From Tretioscincus oriximinensis (lineage: Eukaryota > Chordata > Lepidosauria > Squamata > Gymnophthalmidae): DNA of 64,000 nucleotides. The stretch's first letter is position 1. Each line of letters begins with the position of its first letter. Location: positions 182,366 through 246,365 of the forward strand of contig JAJVDF010000303.1 in the NCBI GenBank assembly GCA_022410635.1, written 5' to 3'. The translations under genes and the position numbers were made by a program. The notes beneath the pieces are model-generated. The model saw nothing but the letters and a program-made list of their open reading frames with translations. It was not told the DNA's origin and made no database searches. Below, in pieces: positions 61,821 through 64,000 of the stretch.

Positions 61821-61962
61821 CAACAATAACAACAACAACAATTGTTTTTTATACCCCATCCTTCTCACCTGAAGGGAATAACCTTGTAAGCCACTCTGAG
61901 AGTCCCTTCAGGTGAGAAGGATGGGGTATAAAAAACAATTGTTGTTGTTGTTATTGTTGTTG
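61821..61962. repeat. inverted repeat of a SINE 3' end
   Basis: CAACAATAACAACAACAACA, TTGTTTTTTATACCCCATCC and TTCTCACCTGAAGGGA are exactly reversed in 61898-61962, with a 22-bp centre containing CTTGTAAGCCACTCTGAGAG. The arms are SINE-A 3' ends joined head to head. Confidence 0.85.
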
Positions 61963-62190
61963 AGTGTTGGACTNGCATCTGGGAGTCTCCCGGTTCGATT
62001 CCCCACTCCTCCATGAAAGCCAGCTGGGTGACCTTGGGCCAGTCACAGTTCTTTGAACTCTCTCAGCCCCACCTACTCCACAGGGTGTCTGTTGTGGAGA
62101 AAGCAACAAAAACTATTTACGCCACCCTATGGTAGGCCGCCCCGAGACCTTTGGGTTTAGGGTGGGATACAAGTACAAATAAATAAATAA
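61963..62190 (+). mobile_element. Sauria-type SINE, head truncated
   Basis: Starts GAGTGTTGGACTNGCATCTG, intact B box GGTTCGATTCC (61992-62002), full body, tail GGTGGGATACAAGTACAAATAAA. Its 5' end abuts the inverted repeat. Confidence 0.9.
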
Positions 62191-62487
62191 AAAATAATAG
62201 TAGACTGAATTTTGGAAAAACTAATTATCCCATTAAAAAAAGTCTTTAAAATGCCAGGGTGTCTGCTTAGTGAGCAATTTTTAGTTAAGGTTCAACACCT
62301 TTGTGCATGCTAATCTTGCTTCCTTCTTTTTTCCTTCCTTCCTTCTTCTTTTCTGTGATGACTGAGTGCTCCCACCCTGAGTGCTCTTCTGATGGGCCCA
62401 CCTCCTTCATTCATCACGGTTGTGGAATGGCCTCCCCTCTGAGGTGCATCAGACATCAACACTGCACATGTTCAGACCTCTNGTGAA
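62191..62487. other. unassigned sequence
   Basis: A CTTCCTTCCTT run near 62330; otherwise nothing recognised. Confidence 0.4.
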
Positions 62488-62620
62488 TAGGCTGACCAGA
62501 TGACCCCTTTGGGGGTGCCTCCTGGTTTTTTCTGAGGAAAAAAAAATTCAAAAACAAAAACAAATTAAAAAAAATCTTTTTTTTGAAAAAAAATTCCTCA
62601 GAAAAAACTGGGAGGCACCC
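62488..62620. mobile_element. F1 foldback MITE, right part deleted
   Basis: TAGGCTGACCAGATGACCCC, shortened outer arm, then CTGAGGAAAAAAAA and its complement, stopping at GGGAGGCACCC. The right terminus is missing. Confidence 0.85.
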
Positions 62621-62639
62621 TTTTCCTTAAAGGCACTGT

Positions 62640-62735
62640 TACTATTTACAGTTGTTCTAATTTAACAGTGTTATGGTCTTTTATTGTGATCCATGCTGGG
62701 CTATAGGGCGGAATATAAATGTAAGTAAGTAAAAC
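62640..62735 (+). mobile_element. L2-like LINE 3' tail
   Basis: GTGTTATGGTCTTTTATTGTG, then GGGCGGAATATAAATGTAAG and AAGTAAGTAAAA. Confidence 0.6.
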
Positions 62736-63446
62736 ACACAACTGTAAATGCATGTGTCCACACATACACACACGGGATGAGCAGCATGGGACTAGTGGAT
62801 CTGAGCTGTTTTTGAAATGAGTGTTTACTCCNGGGAAAAGTTATTCGAGGAATTATCTCCACGCCTTTCATCTTGCCGTAATAATTATTTTATATGACTA
62901 ATTGTCCCTCCATTCGTATTTGTTTTTAGCCATTGGGCATTTGGAGAACACTGTGTGTTCTACATTAGTGTTTACAATTTGGCTGTTCTACCCCTCTTTC
63001 CAAATTAGCTACAAAGCTCATGAGAGAAAAGATTTTTACTCCATCTCCTCTCTGACATTTTTGACCTCTCAAGCTATCTGTATACTCAAGCAATCATGTA
63101 GACATATTGGCTACTTCTCCACTTGGGGGCTGCTGGACTGCTTCACCTGGAGTCCAGATACTTCACCTGGAGAGGTTCAGGTATCCTCAAACAAAGCCAT
63201 CCATACTTGGACAGCNGGTTCCAGAACAGGCTTCATGCTGTCTCACACCACTCCAAAGCTTAGATTAGCTCTGGAGCTTCTTGTGAGCGTTCTGAAACTC
63301 AGGAATGAACACTACTGGGTTCAGAGTCATGGGGAGACCCATTCTGACACAAGAGTTTGGTGCTCCACAAAATGGATACTTGCTAAACCGGAACAGCGAG
63401 GTATACATTGTTCTACATCTTCGGTGTGTTTTTTTTTCAAGAGATC
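62736..63446. other. unassigned; long open frame without known motif
   Basis: A plus frame from 62902 runs about 185 codons before entering the PLE array. Codon content is unremarkable, I recognise no domain, and one n lies inside. The block ACTTCACCTGGAG occurs twice at 63137-63173. Possibly chance; possibly remnant of an unknown element. Confidence 0.4.
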
Positions 63447-63458
63447 AAAGAAAATCAG

Positions 63459-63809
63459 TCCAGCAAAGGAGCTAGCAGCACTTTGAGACTAACTTGAGAA
63501 AAGTGGTTGGCATAAGCTTTCGTAGACAGGTCTACTTCTTCAGAGAAATAGCCGTGTTAGTCTAGCAGAAAGTCCAGCAAAGGAGCTAGCAGCACTTTGA
63601 GACTAACTTGAGAAAAGTGGTTGGCATAAGCTTTCGTAGACAGGTCTACTTCTTCTAGAGAAATAGCCGTGTTAGTCTAGCAGAAAGTCCAGCAAAGGAG
63701 CTAGCAGTCTACGAAAGCTTATGCCAACCACTTTTCTCAAGTTAGTCTCAAAGTGCTGCTAGCTCCTTTGCTGGACTTTCTGCTAGACTAACACGGCTAT
63801 TTCTCTGAA
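63459..63809. mobile_element. PLE terminal array: two and a half direct units plus one inverted
   Basis: A partial unit (63459-63541), a full 114-bp unit (63542-63655) and a partial unit ending GCTAGCAG (63706) run in one direction. From TCTACGAAAGC (63707) to CTATTTCTCTG the unit is inverted. Flanked by AAAGAAAATCAG (63447-63458 and 63810-63821). Units are almost identical to those at 46.5 kb, differing at CCAGCAAAGG versus CCAACAAAGG. Junctions fall at partly shared short words (TTCTTC, AGAGAAATAG). Confidence 0.88.
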
Positions 63810-63856
63810 AAAGAAAATCAGTTAAGTCTATCAGTCAGTTCCAGACAATATTATCA

Positions 63857-64000
63857 ACTGTTATGAAATCAGGCTACAACATCTAGGTCTCTTCACCCTT
63901 TAAATACATTGATCTGTGGAATTTACTTCCAGAAGAGGTGGTGGTAGCTAGCAGCCTGGATGAAAGCCAAGGGTGTAAATAGCTACTAGGATGGATCTCT
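63857..64000 (+). mobile_element. CR1-Y LINE, internally deleted, cut by window edge
   Basis: TGAAATCAGGCTACAACATC, then after a deletion ATCTGTGGAATTTACTTCCAG and GGTGTAAATAGCTACTAGG. Confidence 0.85.

Noticed and set aside
61557..61872. Long Glu/Lys/Arg-rich frames, and Phe/Leu-rich ones on the other strand
   Set aside because: They are translations of the purine microsatellite, not genes.
1..64000. CRISPR array, operon or prokaryotic system
   Set aside because: The repeats are eukaryotic retroelements and MITEs. The evenly spaced units at 38.2-38.8 kb are a tandem repeat without unique spacers.
1..64000. Endogenous retrovirus
   Set aside because: No LTR pair, primer-binding site or gag/pol/env-like frame was seen.

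Overview
This window looks like intergenic DNA from a squamate reptile (lizard or snake). That rests on the repeat mix. There are many CR1 LINE pieces with two different 3' tails, tRNA-derived 'Sauria'-type SINEs whose 3' end reads GCGGGATATAAGTACAAATAAA, two or three further tRNA-type SINE groups, L2-like LINE ends, one L1, Penelope-like elements (PLEs) and many foldback DNA transposons. No database search was possible, so family names rest on remembered hallmarks and on comparing copies within the window. Single n bases occur every few hundred bases and interrupt reading frames.

I found no host protein-coding gene, rRNA or free-standing tRNA gene. The only substantial recognisable coding frames belong to retroelements: a 5'-truncated L1 ORF2 (7475-9391), a CR1 endonuclease piece (2-172), CR1 and L2 reverse transcriptase C-terminal pieces, a GIY-YIG endonuclease end of a PLE (41856-42470, minus strand) and a degenerate LINE C-terminus near 44 kb.

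Layout. 0-7 kb: CR1 stacks, an L2-derived palindrome, SINEs. 7.3-10.1 kb: a CR1 split by an L1 with an 18-bp target duplication. 10-20 kb: CR1, SINEs, an unclassified repeat (family D), foldback elements, then about 2.4 kb with no recognised element. 20.7-28.2 kb: foldback elements, and a hAT element inserted in a PLE remnant. 28.8-31.6 kb: a GC-rich repeat block and an L2-like LINE. 32.7-39.8 kb: SINEs, a three-level nest at 35.5-36.4 kb, a roughly 100-bp tandem repeat invaded by a SINE, a CR1 and a MITE, and a hAT element. 40-46 kb: SINEs and the coding PLE remnant. 46.5-47 kb: a 272-bp perfect palindrome built from PLE termini. 49.7-57.4 kb: CR1, families D, E and G, and a four-level nest at 52.2-53.3 kb. 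58-64 kb: a mariner-type MITE, a 604-bp foldback insertion with a 12-bp duplication, a long purine tract, and a second PLE terminal array.

The most interesting signal is the set of PLE-derived terminal units. Two short insertions (46509-46935 and 63459-63809) consist of direct and inverted copies of a unit of about 115-136 bp, each flanked by a 12-bp direct repeat. The unit carries a hammerhead-like core (CTGAAGA, hairpin, GAAA), and the window links it to a PLE because the same sequence lies downstream of a recognisable GIY-YIG endonuclease end at 41.9-42.5 kb. Names used below: F1 = foldback MITE with TAGGCTGACC ends and 8-bp duplications; H = foldback family around TAGACTATGGCAGGCC; M = MITE with CAGTGCTGGGAG ends; D, E, G = unclassified dispersed repeats; CR1-X = CR1 with an AATCATAG-type tail; CR1-Y = CR1 with a TTCTTATG-type tail; SINE-A/B/C = tRNA-type SINE groups other than Sauria.
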